Positions 16,669-25,241 of a stretch of 64,000 nt of DNA are shown here, one piece after another. This stretch comes from Streptomyces xanthii (GTDB lineage: Bacteria; Actinomycetota; Actinomycetes; Streptomycetales; Streptomycetaceae), in the NCBI RefSeq assembly GCF_014621695.1, contig NZ_CP061281.1:7502001-7566000 (forward strand). Direction: 5' to 3'. Below the pieces are notes generated by a model. The model made no database searches. It saw only the letters and a list, made by a program, of their open reading frames with translations, and was not told where the DNA came from. Each line of letters opens with the position of its first letter. Within the stretch, counting starts at the first letter, position 1. The translations under genes and the position numbers were made by a program.

Positions 16669-17508
16669 TCAGCCCCGCCAGACGTCGGCCACGGAAGACG
16701 CCATGGCGCGGGCCTGGGTGTGACCGGCCCGGGCGGCGGCGGGCCTGCGGGTGTCGTCCGTCATGTCGCGGCCCATGACGCGGCGCGCGGCGCGGTCCGG
16801 GGTCAGCAGGGTGACGCGTGTCCCGTCCTGGGACAGTTCCGCGGCCTGCTCGGCGGCGCTCAGATGCGGCCCGACCGCCCGGGGGATCGGGACGACCGCC
16901 AGGACGTGGCGATACCCGCGGGCGAGCTGGAGGTTGGCGGTCGAACGGCTGCCGCCGTCCATCCAGCGCCGGCCCGCCACGGTGACCGGAGGCCAGACGA
17001 CGGGCACGGCGCAGCTCGCCGCGACCGCTTCGAGGAGGGGCACTCCCGACCGTGAGTGGAAGACCTCGACCTGTCCGGACCGCGCGTCGATCGCGGTGAC
17101 CCTGAGCTCCTGCTCGGGCCAGGCGCGGACGTCGCCGAGAAGGGTGCCGACGGTGTCGAAGACGTCCGATTCCGGGCCGGTCGGGGCGCTGAGCGCGGTC
17201 CGGGCCAGGCGTTCGACGGACCGCTGCGGATCGCGGGAGCCGAGCGCCGCCCACAGGAACCGTGCCGTCTGCCGGAGCGTGACCGGCAGATCGACCGCGT
17301 CAGCACCGGAGAGCTGGCGCTCGTAGAGATCCGCCGCCGGGACGCCGGCCAGGAGCCGTGACCCGAACACGGCACCGGCGGAGGTGCCGATGACCACGTC
17401 GGCGCTCCGGAGATCGATCCCGGCCTCGGTGAGCCCGGCGAGCGCCCCCGCCAGCCAGGCACCACCCACGGGCCCGCCCCCTCCGAGCACGAGTGCGGTG
17501 TCGGACAC
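16669..17508 (-). CDS. Patatin-like phospholipase family protein
   Basis: A 279-residue patatin-type acyl hydrolase. ALVLGGGGPVGGAWLAGALAGL is the glycine-rich oxyanion-hole motif, VVIGTSAGAVFGS is the GxSxG nucleophile, and WMDGGSRSTANLQLARGY carries the DGG of the Ser-Asp dyad. It is predicted to deacylate phospholipids or related esters. GTG at 17508 is well supported by GGAGGAGAGG just upstream; a longer frame to 17595 would run through the palindromic promoter and is rejected. A perfect palindrome GGGGAGCGCTCCCC (17559-17572) sits in the promoter, so a TetR-type repressor is expected, but none is adjacent. Confidence 0.9.
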   Translation of the reverse strand: MSDTALVLGGGGPVGGAWLAGALAGLTEAGIDLRSADVVIGTSAGAVFGSRLLAGVPAADLYERQLSGADAVDLPVTLRQTARFLWAALGSRDPQRSVERLARTALSAPTGPESDVFDTVGTLLGDVRAWPEQELRVTAIDARSGQVEVFHSRSGVPLLEAVAASCAVPVVWPPVTVAGRRWMDGGSRSTANLQLARGYRHVLAVVPIPRAVGPHLSAAEQAAELSQDGTRVTLLTPDRAARRVMGRDMTDDTRRPAAARAGHTQARAMASSVADVWRG

Positions 17509-17558
17509 GCTGCCTCTCCTCCTTGCGAGCGACGGGCATCCAGCCCGCGAACTGAAAC

Positions 17559-17572
17559 GGGGAGCGCTCCCC
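17559..17572. promoter_or_regulatory. Perfect 14-bp palindrome in patatin promoter
   Basis: GGGGAGCGCTCCCC, flanked by AAAC and ATTT, is a perfect palindrome about 50 bp upstream of the patatin start. It has the size and symmetry of a TetR operator. No adjacent regulator gene accounts for it. Confidence 0.55.
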
Positions 17573-17590
17573 ATTTGAGTGTCCGACGAT

Positions 17591-17628
17591 AGCACTCGTA
17601 GCGGGGATCGTTCCCCGCTACGAGTGCT
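17591..17628. repeat. Perfect 17-bp inverted repeat / hairpin
   Basis: AGCACTCGTAGCGGGGA (17591-17607) is exactly complementary to 17612-17628, separated by TCGT. It could act as a strong transcription terminator for the response-regulator gene that ends downstream on the minus strand, as an operator, or be a remnant of an inverted duplication. CGAGTGCTAC, CTACGAGA and CTACGAGT variants recur in the next 70 bases. Confidence 0.6.
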
Positions 17629-17703
17629 ACGTGTGCTGCGAGGGCCACGACACCGACGAGACCTACGAGACCCTACGAGTGGCCGGTCGAGGGCCGCGCC
17701 CCG

Positions 17704-18375
17704 TCACTCGCCCCCTGGTGCCACCAGCCCCGCCTCGTACGCCAGGACCACCGCCTGGGCCCGGCTGGTCAGGTCCAGTTTGTTCATCGTGCGGTTGAGG
17801 TGGGTCTTGACCGTGGCCTCGGAGATGAACAGGCGTTCCGCGATCTCCAGGTTGGACATGCCGCGGCCCGTCAGCCGCAGCACCTCCGTCTCCCGCGCCG
17901 TCAGCTGCTCCAGGGCGGACACCGCGGGGAGGGGAGGCGTCGTCGCCGCAGGCGCGGTGAACGTCTCGACCAGGCGGCGGGTGACGCTCGGCGCGAAGAG
18001 GGTGTCGCCGCCGGCCACCGCGGCCACCGCCGTCAACAGCCGCTCCGGCCCGGTGTCCTTCAGCAGGAAGCCGGACGCACCGGCGCGCAACGCGTGGAAC
18101 ACGTACTCGTCGAGGTCGAACGTGGTCAGGATCAGCACCCGGGGCAGCGGCTCGTGGTCGGCGGCAAGGATCCGTTCCATGGCGTCGATGCCGTTCATCC
18201 CCGGCATCCGGATGTCCATCAGGATCACCTCCGGCCGGCAGCGCAGCGCCTCCGACACCGCCTGCGCACCGTCCGCCGCCTCGCCCACCACCTCGAACCC
18301 GTCGGCGGCCTCCAGCAGCCCCACGATCCCCGCGCGCACAAGGAACTGGTCGTCCACCACAAGCACCCGCGTCAT
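17704..18375 (-). CDS. NarL/FixJ-type response regulator
   Basis: A 223-residue regulator. The receiver domain has the acidic pair in VLVVDDQ, the phosphoacceptor Asp in VILMDIRMPGMNG, the Thr in VLILTTFDLDEYV and the Lys in FLLKDT. The C-terminal LuxR-type HTH is LTARETEVLRLTGRGMSNLEIAERLFISEATVKTHLNRTMNKL. Start ATG at 18375. It lies 17 bp downstream of the histidine kinase gene on the same strand and is clearly its partner. A perfect 20-bp palindrome upstream of the kinase is a candidate binding site, consistent with autoregulation. Input signal is unknown. Confidence 0.93.
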   Translation of the reverse strand: MTRVLVVDDQFLVRAGIVGLLEAADGFEVVGEAADGAQAVSEALRCRPEVILMDIRMPGMNGIDAMERILAADHEPLPRVLILTTFDLDEYVFHALRAGASGFLLKDTGPERLLTAVAAVAGGDTLFAPSVTRRLVETFTAPAATTPPLPAVSALEQLTARETEVLRLTGRGMSNLEIAERLFISEATVKTHLNRTMNKLDLTSRAQAVVLAYEAGLVAPGGE

Positions 18376-18392
18376 CGACCGCCGTCATCCCC

Positions 18393-19604
18393 TCAACCGC
18401 CGGCGTCCTCCCGAGCCGACGGAGCGGACGTCGGCAGGGTGAGCCGGACCTGGAAGCCCCCCTCTGGGCGCGGGCCGATCTCCACGCTACCGCCGTAGAG
18501 CCGCACGCGTTCCCGTATGCCGATCAGTCCGTGGCCCGTTCCGGCTTCCGGAGCGCCGCCGGTGCGCTTCAGGGCCTGTCCGGTGGCCGCGCCGTCGTCC
18601 GTGACGCTCACCCGCAGCGCGTGCGTCCCGTACGACACCCGCACCACGGCGCTCGCCGGCCTCGCGTGCTTCAGCACGTTGGTGAGCGCTTCCTGCACCA
18701 CCCGGTACGCGCACAGCCCGACGCCCGGAGGCAGCGCCCGCTTTGGCCCCTCGACGACGAGTTCCACCGGCACGCCACCGGTGCGCACCCGCGCCACCAG
18801 TTCCCCGAGCCCGTCCAGCCCGGGCACGGGTTCGTACGACTCGGGTCCGCCGTTCGCCCGGCCGCGCAGCAGCGTCAGCATCCGGCGCATCTCCGTGAGC
18901 GCCTCGTGGGAGGTGCTCTCGATGGTCGCGAGGGCGGTTCGCGCGGTGTCGGGGGCGGTCGTGAAGACGTAGCGCGCGAGGCCCGACTGCACGGAGATCA
19001 CCGACATGTGATGCGCGATCACGTCGTGCAGCTCGCGTGCGATGCGCGCCTGCTCCTCGGCCACGGCGCGCCGCGCCTTCTCGTCGCGTTCCGCGCGCAA
19101 CTGACGTGTCAGTTCGGCGAGTTGCTCCCCGCGCTGTTCGGACTGCCGCGCGGACTGCCCGAAGCGGACCAGGATCGCGGGAAAGACGACGGCCATCGCG
19201 GCGGCGGCCGCCACGGAGCCGTCCGGCGCCGCGTAGCCCGCGTACACCCAGACCGCGCCGAGCGCGACGGCCGCGGCGACGGCGGTGCGGAGCGGGCGGG
19301 TCGCGGCGACGGTGTACAGGGCCAGCAGCGAGGCGAGGCTGTTGACCGCGGGCCAGTGCCCGAGGGCCACGTACAGGGCCCAGACGCCGTAGACGACGGC
19401 GGAGACCGCGACGGGGGCGCGCCGGCGGGCGACGAGGGCGAGGTTGATCACGCAGGTCAGCGCGAGGCCGAGGACGCCGAGACGCGGGTAGCCCTCGCGG
19501 CTGTCCTGTTGGCCCAGGAGCAGGGCGCATGCCAGATAGGCGAGCGCGATGCCGGTGTCCACCACCAGGGGGCGCCGGGGTCCGTTGATCCGCGGGTGCC
19601 GCAC
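18393..19604 (-). CDS. Sensor histidine kinase (HisKA_3 type)
   Basis: A 403-residue membrane kinase. Several hydrophobic segments fill the first ~160 residues (ALAYLACALLL, LGVLGLALTCVINLALVA, VSAVVYGVWALYVAL, AAVALGAVWVYAGYA, AAAMAVVFPAILV), then a linker and the HisKA_3 box ARIARELHDVIAHHMSVISVQSG with the phosphorylated His. The ATPase domain ends GHGLIGIRERVRLYGGSVEIG. GTG at 19604 is chosen because TACCCT lies six bases upstream, a leaderless arrangement; longer frames cross the promoter palindrome. It is cotranscribed with the response regulator. Confidence 0.92.
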   Translation of the reverse strand: MRHPRINGPRRPLVVDTGIALAYLACALLLGQQDSREGYPRLGVLGLALTCVINLALVARRRAPVAVSAVVYGVWALYVALGHWPAVNSLASLLALYTVAATRPLRTAVAAAVALGAVWVYAGYAAPDGSVAAAAAMAVVFPAILVRFGQSARQSEQRGEQLAELTRQLRAERDEKARRAVAEEQARIARELHDVIAHHMSVISVQSGLARYVFTTAPDTARTALATIESTSHEALTEMRRMLTLLRGRANGGPESYEPVPGLDGLGELVARVRTGGVPVELVVEGPKRALPPGVGLCAYRVVQEALTNVLKHARPASAVVRVSYGTHALRVSVTDDGAATGQALKRTGGAPEAGTGHGLIGIRERVRLYGGSVEIGPRPEGGFQVRLTLPTSAPSAREDAGG

Positions 19605-19644
19605 CGTCGCAGGGTAGCCGGGAGACCGGGCGAGCGGCGTCAAC

Positions 19645-19664
19645 CTTCCGCGGTACCGCGGAAG
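19645..19664. promoter_or_regulatory. Perfect 20-bp palindrome upstream of the two-component operon
   Basis: CTTCCGCGGTACCGCGGAAG is a perfect palindrome located 40-60 bp before the kinase start. A degenerate partner (CCGCGG, TACCGCGG) follows within 40 bp. It is a natural candidate for the cognate LuxR-type response regulator. Confidence 0.5.
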
Positions 19665-19878
19665 TTGCAGGAACCGCGGGCGTACCGCGGCTCTCACGGC
19701 CGATCTCCAACCGCCAGGGGACGTGCCCGCGCCCGTCGGTCCGTAGCTTCTTCACCACGACGAGGGCGGCCCAGGCGGAACAGCCGGGGGACGGCGGGCC
19801 GCCCTCGCCGTGGTCGCGGGACTCACGGGGGTCCCGACGGGGGACACAGGCCCGCGGCCATGACCGAGGGGAACAGAC

Positions 19879-20442
19879 ATGTCTGTACGTACGAAGGCGG
19901 CCGCGGCCGCCGCGGTCCTCGCGCTGGCCGGCGGCGCCGCGCTCACCACGACGCCGGCGTCGGCCGACGCGTCGGCCGGCGCGGTGACCGGCGGCGGTGG
20001 CTGGTACGACGACTGGTACGACGAGGGCACGGTCTCGTCGTCGGCCTACAGCCACAGCAACCTGGCGGCCATGTGGCAGGGCATCCTGTGGGCGGACAGC
20101 GTCTACGAGCAGAACGGCACGCCCACCGACCTGTCGGACATCGACTGCCGGTTCGGAGCCAACACCACGTACTCGACCAAGCGTTGGCAGAGCCGCTACG
20201 GACTGACCGCGGACGGCAAGGTCGGCCCGAACACCTTCAAGAAGGCCGCGTCGCGGGTCTTCGTCAGCAGTTGGAACGGCTCCACCGGCACGTTCTGGTA
20301 CGAGGGCCGGACCGCGTCCGGCGCGCGAACGGGCAAGAACGTCGGCTTCCGCCGGGTCACCGGAGGCTACTGGCAGATGTACAACCAGGGCGAGTGGAAG
20401 ACGGTCTACTACCGCACCGCCAACTTCAACCACTGCAGCTGA
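19879..20442 (+). CDS. Secreted peptidoglycan-binding-like protein
   Basis: A 187-residue exported protein. MSVRTKAAAAAAVLALAGGAALTTTPASADA is a Sec signal peptide with AxA cleavage. The mature part includes a PG_binding_1-type motif (IDCRFGANTTYSTKRWQSRYGLTADGKVGPNTFKKA), with the diagnostic YST..RWQ..YGL..DGKVGP..F pattern, and an aromatic-rich C-terminal half (TFWYEGR, GYWQMYNQGEWKTVYYRT) that may be a small beta domain. Family members bind cell-wall peptidoglycan. A strong hairpin at 20461-20494 follows the gene. Confidence 0.82.
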   Translation: MSVRTKAAAAAAVLALAGGAALTTTPASADASAGAVTGGGGWYDDWYDEGTVSSSAYSHSNLAAMWQGILWADSVYEQNGTPTDLSDIDCRFGANTTYSTKRWQSRYGLTADGKVGPNTFKKAASRVFVSSWNGSTGTFWYEGRTASGARTGKNVGFRRVTGGYWQMYNQGEWKTVYYRTANFNHCS

Positions 20443-20460
20443 CGCCCGACGCTCCGCAGC

Positions 20461-20494
20461 GGCCGGCCCCCGCCCACGAGGGTGGGGGCCGGCC
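20461..20494 (+). terminator. Strong hairpin, likely intrinsic terminator
   Basis: A 15-bp stem (GGCCGGCCCCCGCCC paired with GGGTGGGGGCCGGCC, one G-T wobble) closes the tetraloop ACGA, 18 bases after the stop of the secreted protein. There is no T-tract, as is common in high-GC actinobacteria. Confidence 0.7.
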
Positions 20495-20541
20495 CGCCAC
20501 GGCCGGGGATCAGCGCTGCGGTCGAGCGCGAGGAGCCGCTC

Positions 20542-21045
20542 ATGAACGTCCACGGCATCGCGGAGACGCCGAGCGAGCACGTCCGCTTCGCCGCGTACCT
20601 CGACATGCTGCGGCACGTCCGCGAACCGGACGAAGTCGCTCTGGTCGCCCGCGTACTGGCTGATCAGGACCGGACGATGGCCCGGTCGGCAGTGCTGCGG
20701 CACCTCGACCTTCGAGCCGCCGACCTCTGCGACGGCCCCGCCTACCCGCACTGGGCACCGGCGATGGCCGAGGCCGTCAGCGGCCACCCCTTCCTCGTGC
20801 AGCGGCTGCGCGAGTGGACGCTCCTCCGCGCCGTCGCGCTCGACCAGCCCTGGCAGGAGGACGACTTGCTCGCCTCGTCCGACTGGCTTCAGCTCAAGGC
20901 CGCCGCCGGGTCCCACGCCCGGGCTATCGAACTGCTCGCCGAACGTGGGCGCACCCAGCGGATCCGGAACGCCGCCCGGGCCGGGCTCAGCGGCGGAAGA
21001 CCGTCACGCCCTCGACGATCGTCTCGTCGACCGACGCGTCCTTGA
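20542..21045 (+). CDS. Hypothetical helical protein
   Basis: A 167-residue soluble protein beginning MNVHGIAETPSEHVRFAAYLDMLRHVREPDEVALVARVL. The body is a run of helices ending SSDWLQLKAAAGSHARAIELLAERGRTQRIRNAA, a composition that resembles short HEAT-like proteins common in streptomycetes; no enzymatic residue pattern is visible. AGGAG precedes the ATG. The last ~20 residues are Arg/Pro/Ser-rich and overlap the convergent amidohydrolase gene by 59 bp, so the native end may have been altered. Function unknown. Confidence 0.6.
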   Translation: MNVHGIAETPSEHVRFAAYLDMLRHVREPDEVALVARVLADQDRTMARSAVLRHLDLRAADLCDGPAYPHWAPAMAEAVSGHPFLVQRLREWTLLRAVALDQPWQEDDLLASSDWLQLKAAAGSHARAIELLAERGRTQRIRNAARAGLSGGRPSRPRRSSRRPTRP

Positions 21046-22627
21046 TCTCCTCCACCGGGACCGCGAACAGGTCCCGGTCGATCACCACGAGGTCCGCGTA
21101 CTTGCCGACGGTCACCGAACCCCGGTCGCCGTCCACGAAGTTGGCGTACGCGCTTCCCATCGTGTACGCCTCGATCGCCGCCGCCAGACCGATCGTCTGG
21201 CCGGGCACCCACGCGTCGCCGCCGCCCGGGGCGCGGCGCGTGACAGCGGTGTAGAGGTGGGCGAGCGGGTTCATCTCGGCGACGTTCCAGTCGCTGGAGA
21301 AGGCGAGCCGCGCGCCCGCCTCGCGCAGGCTGCGGAACGCCCAGGCGTGCGACCAGCGCTGCTCGCCCACCCCCTCGGCCCAGTCCTTGCCCGGGCCGGC
21401 GACGTCCGGAGCACAGTGCCGCGGCTGCATGCAGGCCACGACGTCGAGCGCGGCGAACCGGCCGACGTCCTGCGGGTGGAGACACTCGACGTGCACGAGC
21501 TGGTGGCGGGCGTCGCGCGGCCCGTTGGCGGAGCGCGCGGCCGCGTGCGCGTCGAGGGCCGTACGGATGCCGCGGTCACCCGTGGCGTGCGTGAACGTCT
21601 GGAAGCCGCGCCGGTCGAGCTCGGTGAGCACCTCGGCGAACTCTCCGGGCTCGTAGAACGTACGGCCCCGGTTGCCGGGTTCATTGGCGTACGGCTCGAA
21701 CAGCGCGGCCGTGTGGGGCTCGACCACGTCGTCGATGTACAGCTTGAGCGGGCCGACCCGGAAGCGGTCGTCGTCGAACCGCTTGGCGCACCGCTCGAAC
21801 TCGTCGAGTTCCTCGGCCGTCGTCCCGCGCGGATGGAACAGGGCGGCGACGATCCGCGAACGCAGCCGGCCCTCGCCTCGGGCCCGTTCGAACAGGAACA
21901 GGTCGTCGGGGGAGTTCTGCGGTTCGACGACCGTGGTCAGACCGTTCTCGGCCGCCATGTCGAGCGAGGCGCACAGGCGCTTGTAGCGGCGCTCCTCGCT
22001 CGCCCACGGGAGGAACTCCGCCAGTGCTCGCTGGCCCCGCCGGGCCAGTCCCAGCACGGCGAACCCGGTGACGAACCCCGTCGGTTCGCCGGTCGCCGGA
22101 TCCTTCTGGACGACGCCCCACGGCAGCCGGTCGGTGTCGCGGGTGATGCCCAGGCGCCGGAGGGCGGCCGTGTTGAGCCAGACACTGTGGACGTCGTACG
22201 TGAACACGAGCGCGGGACGGTCGCCGGTGACGGGGTCCAGGTCGGCGGCGGTGGGCATGCGCGCCCCGGGAATCGCGCCGTAGTCGAACGCCTCCGCCTC
22301 GATCCACTCCGCGTCGGGGTTCGCGTCCGCCCAGGCCCGGATGCGGGTGTGCACCTCCTCCAGGGAGCCGGCCCCCGCGAGTTGCACGCTGTCGGCGTCC
22401 GAGCCGAGCCGGACGTGGTTGTGGGCGTCGACGAAACCGGGCAGGAGCATGCGCCCGCCGAGATCGCGCACCTCGGTCTCCGGTCCGGCGAGCGCCGTGA
22501 CCTCGGCATGGGTGCCCACGGCGGTGATCCGGCCGGCGGTCACCGCCACGGCTTCGGCGCTCGGGAGGCCGGGGTCGACGGTGTGGACGCGGGCCCGGGT
22601 CAGGACGAGGTCGGGTGCGGGGTGCAC
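20987..22627 (-). CDS. YtcJ-like amidohydrolase family protein
   Basis: A 546-residue metal-dependent hydrolase. VRDLGGRMLLPGFVDAHNHVRLGSD is the N-terminal HxH metal site of the amidohydrolase superfamily (here HNH). FTHATGDRGIRTALDAH and QLVHVECLHPQDVGRFAALDVV provide further metal/active-site histidines and LAFSSDWNVAEMNPLAHLYTAVTR the conserved Asp. The layout matches the YtcJ/LAF3 group, which hydrolyses N-acyl or related amide bonds. GTG at 22627 follows AAGGAG. It lies 88 bp behind the MHS transporter gene, in the same direction, and is probably the second gene of that GntR-controlled operon. Confidence 0.88.
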   Translation of the reverse strand: MHPAPDLVLTRARVHTVDPGLPSAEAVAVTAGRITAVGTHAEVTALAGPETEVRDLGGRMLLPGFVDAHNHVRLGSDADSVQLAGAGSLEEVHTRIRAWADANPDAEWIEAEAFDYGAIPGARMPTAADLDPVTGDRPALVFTYDVHSVWLNTAALRRLGITRDTDRLPWGVVQKDPATGEPTGFVTGFAVLGLARRGQRALAEFLPWASEERRYKRLCASLDMAAENGLTTVVEPQNSPDDLFLFERARGEGRLRSRIVAALFHPRGTTAEELDEFERCAKRFDDDRFRVGPLKLYIDDVVEPHTAALFEPYANEPGNRGRTFYEPGEFAEVLTELDRRGFQTFTHATGDRGIRTALDAHAAARSANGPRDARHQLVHVECLHPQDVGRFAALDVVACMQPRHCAPDVAGPGKDWAEGVGEQRWSHAWAFRSLREAGARLAFSSDWNVAEMNPLAHLYTAVTRRAPGGGDAWVPGQTIGLAAAIEAYTMGSAYANFVDGDRGSVTVGKYADLVVIDRDLFAVPVEEIKDASVDETIVEGVTVFRR

Positions 22628-22715
22628 GGAACTCCTTGAGATGGATGGGGAGGGAGAGGGGAGGGGCTGTGCGGGTGGGCCGGGGAGTGGGGACTGCTCC
22701 CGGGCGAGCAGCCGG

Positions 22716-24146
22716 TCAGCCGGTCCGCGTCGTGTCGGCAGCCGCGGCTGCGTCCGTGGTGCCGCCCGCGCCACCGGGAAGCACGCCCGCATCAGCCGCT
22801 TCCGGCGCGTCGAGGGACTCGCCCGCGTTCGCCGCCGGGCGGCACGCCATCAGACACACGGCGCTGACGGCCGCCATGGCGGCGAAGGCGACCGCGACGG
22901 GCACCCAGGAGTTGCCGAAGGAGGAGTAGAGCCAGGTCGTCGCCGCGGGGGCGAGCGTGCCGAGAAGGCCCGCCGTCTGGAAGCTCATGGACAGGCCCGT
23001 GTAGCGGACGCGCGGCGCGAACCACCCCGAGGCGAGCGTGCCGAGCGAGGCGTACGCGATCGTGCTGGCCAGCATGGGCAGGCACATGGCGAGCCACAGA
23101 CCCGCGACCGAACGGGTGTCGGCGAGCCAGAACATCGGGAAGGCCGCGACCAGGTGGAGCAGGACGCCGATGAGGGTGACGCGGCGCAGGCCGTAGCGGT
23201 CGGCGAACAGCGCGCTCAGCGGGGTGCACACGATGACGACGACGGAGGCCGCGGTGCCGGCGGCCGCGGCCTGGGCGTCGGTGAAGCCCAGCTCCGTGAC
23301 GGCGTAGGTCGACATGAACGTGACGACGATGTAGTAGCCGCCGACGGTGATCAGGAACGCGCCCGTGGCCAGCAGCCACGTCTTCCAGGCGTGCCGCAGC
23401 ACACCGATCACCGGGGCGGACTCCTTGTTCCCGGCCGCCGGCCCGGCGGCTTCCTCGGCGCGCCGGGCGGCCTCGAACTCGGGCGACTCGTCCATCGAGC
23501 GGCGGATGATCAGGCCGACGGCGACGAGCACCGCGGACAGCAGGAACGGGACGCGCCAGGCCCAGTCGGCCAGCGCGTCGTGCCCGAACAGTGCGACCAG
23601 GGCGAAGACGCCGGTCGAAAGGAAGTAGCCGACACCGTCGCCGAACTGCGGGAACGAGCCGAAGAACGCCTTGCGGCGGGGCGGCGCGTGCTCGACCGCG
23701 AACAGCACGGCCCCGCCCCACTCGCCGCCCACGGCCAGGGACTGGATCATGCGGATCAGGACGAGGAGCAGCGGCGCCAGGACGCCGATCTGGTGGTACG
23801 TGGGCAGCAGGCCGATGCAGACGGTGGCGGCGCCCATCAGGGTCATCGACCAGATGAGCGCCTTCTTGCGGCCGTGCCGGTCGCCGATGTGACCGAAGAG
23901 GATGGCGCCGAGCGGCCGGCCCAGCGCCCCGACGAACAGGGTCGCGAAGGACATCACGGTGCCGAGGGCCCGGCTCATCTCGGGGAAGAAGAGCTCGGGG
24001 AACACCAGCGCGGCGGCGGTCGCGTAGATGCCGAAGTCGTACCACTCGACGCTCGTGCCGATCATCGCGGCGGTGGCGATCTTCCATGGCCCGGAGCGGC
24101 GTGGCGCCCCTGCGGCGGGGGCTGGGGTGCCCGTGGACTGGCTCAT
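22716..24146 (-). CDS. MHS-family MFS transporter
   Basis: A 476-residue transporter of the metabolite:H+ symporter group. KIATAAMIGTSVEWYDFGIYATAAALVFPELFFP is the family's diagnostic opening; FGHIGDRHGRKKALIWSMTLMG is the MFS motif A loop; GGEWGGAVLFAVEHAPPRRKAFFGSFPQFGDGVGYFLS is the MHS signature in TM5. MHS members import organic acids or betaines such as shikimate, proline/betaine and alpha-ketoglutarate. The C-terminus is a 40-residue Ala/Gly-rich tail. ATG at 24146 follows AAGGAG. A GntR-type operator (24171-24191) lies just upstream. It probably imports the substrate for the downstream amidohydrolase and the divergent decarboxylase. Confidence 0.9.
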   Translation of the reverse strand: MSQSTGTPAPAAGAPRRSGPWKIATAAMIGTSVEWYDFGIYATAAALVFPELFFPEMSRALGTVMSFATLFVGALGRPLGAILFGHIGDRHGRKKALIWSMTLMGAATVCIGLLPTYHQIGVLAPLLLVLIRMIQSLAVGGEWGGAVLFAVEHAPPRRKAFFGSFPQFGDGVGYFLSTGVFALVALFGHDALADWAWRVPFLLSAVLVAVGLIIRRSMDESPEFEAARRAEEAAGPAAGNKESAPVIGVLRHAWKTWLLATGAFLITVGGYYIVVTFMSTYAVTELGFTDAQAAAAGTAASVVVIVCTPLSALFADRYGLRRVTLIGVLLHLVAAFPMFWLADTRSVAGLWLAMCLPMLASTIAYASLGTLASGWFAPRVRYTGLSMSFQTAGLLGTLAPAATTWLYSSFGNSWVPVAVAFAAMAAVSAVCLMACRPAANAGESLDAPEAADAGVLPGGAGGTTDAAAAADTTRTG

Positions 24147-24170
24147 GCGTGGCTCCTTGGGGGACATCGA

Positions 24171-24191
24171 TTGGGTTCGGGGTGGACCCAA
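24171..24191. promoter_or_regulatory. GntR-type operator upstream of MHS transporter
   Basis: TTGGGTT-N7-GACCCAA has 6 of 7 half-site positions matched and a 7-base spacer, the same architecture as two other sites at 24234 and 25242. It is flanked by ATCGAT on both sides (24166-24171, 24193-24198). It lies 25 bp before the transporter start. Confidence 0.65.
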
Positions 24192-24233
24192 AATCGATGG
24201 GGCGACGCTAGGTCCGCCGTTGCGGCCTGTCAA

Positions 24234-24254
24234 TAGGGTTCGACGCGATCCCAA
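24234..24254. promoter_or_regulatory. GntR-type operator upstream of the gntR gene
   Basis: TAGGGTT-N7-ATCCCAA is a weaker copy (5 of 7 paired) of the same 21-bp architecture, about 50 bp before the GntR start codon. It would allow autoregulation. Confidence 0.55.
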
Positions 24255-24306
24255 TAGACTGGTCGGACGGGCAGGACGTGATCCACGCGTGAGGGGCAGG
24301 CAGGGC

Positions 24307-25095
24307 ATGGGCGACAGCAAGGGCGCGGGCAAGAGCAAGGGCGGCGAGCAGGCGGCGAACGGCACCGCCCCCCGGCAGGCGCCGTCGTACGCGGTCGTGG
24401 CCGAGGCCCTGCGCCAGCGGATCGCCCTCGGCGGATTCGGCCCGGGTGACAAACTGCCGACCGAGCGCGAGCTCGCCGAGGTCTTCGGGGTGGGGCGCAA
24501 CACGGTCCGGCAGGCCGTACGGGAGCTGGCCGAGGAGGGGCTCGTCGTCACGACCCTGGGTCGCTCCGGGGGCACCCGGGTCGCACCGGCGCCGGCGGGC
24601 GGCCGCGACAACAGGGCCGCGATCGCCGCGGGCATCCGCGCTTCGCTGCGCGACTACATGGAGTACCGCCAGGCCATCGAGCCGTTCGCGGCGCGCCTCG
24701 CCGCCGAGCGGGGCGCGGCGGCGGGCCGGCGCGGGCTCGTAGAGATGCTGGACGCGAAGGTCGCCGACCTCGGCGAGTACCACCGCGTGGACACCCGCTT
24801 CCACCTCGGCGTCGCCGAGGCCGGCGGCAACGAGGTGCTCGCGGAAGCCGTGACGCGGGCGCGCACCGAGATGTTCGTGGCGGGCAACGCGCTCTGGCTG
24901 GGCTCCGACTGGACGCCGGTCTATCCGACGGGCCAGGACTTCGGGCGGGCGTTCCGCGAGGAGCACGAGGCGATCGCACTGGCCGTCCTGTCCGGTGACG
25001 GGGACACGGCCGAGCGCCGGATGCGGGAGCACCTCAAGGAGTCGCACCGCCAGTTCCTGGTGCTCCTGGATCAGTTCGCCACGTCTGCGGACTGA
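24307..25095 (+). CDS. GntR family regulator (FadR/FCD subfamily)
   Basis: A 262-residue regulator. The winged HTH is SYAVVAEALRQRIALGGFGPGDKLPTERELAEVFGVGRNTVRQAVRELAEEGLVVT. The C-terminal all-helical FCD ligand domain includes RQAIEPFAARLAAERG, DTRFHLGVAEAGGNEVLAEAV and EEHEAIALAVLSGDGDTAERRMREHLKESH, whose Asp and His residues usually hold a metal and a carboxylate effector. It is divergent from the MHS transporter, with an operator for each direction, and the PLP decarboxylase 197 bp downstream has its own copy of the operator. It is therefore the likely central regulator of all three units. Confidence 0.92.
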   Translation: MGDSKGAGKSKGGEQAANGTAPRQAPSYAVVAEALRQRIALGGFGPGDKLPTERELAEVFGVGRNTVRQAVRELAEEGLVVTTLGRSGGTRVAPAPAGGRDNRAAIAAGIRASLRDYMEYRQAIEPFAARLAAERGAAAGRRGLVEMLDAKVADLGEYHRVDTRFHLGVAEAGGNEVLAEAVTRARTEMFVAGNALWLGSDWTPVYPTGQDFGRAFREEHEAIALAVLSGDGDTAERRMREHLKESHRQFLVLLDQFATSAD

Positions 25096-25241
25096 GCGAG
25101 CCCCCGGCTGAGCGAGTTCCTGCGGCTGGGTGGGCCCACCGGCTGAGCGGGCCCACTGACTGGGCCGGGCCCGCGCCCCTGGCGGCCGGGCCGTCGGCTT
25201 TCGTGGTTGACGAGCGCGTGGGCAGCCGCCTAAGGTCCGAA

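Noticed and set aside
25096..25200. CGGCTGAGCG-type short repeats after the gntR gene
   Set aside because: Several degenerate copies occur, but they are short, G/C-rich and irregular, and could be chance; no function was assigned.
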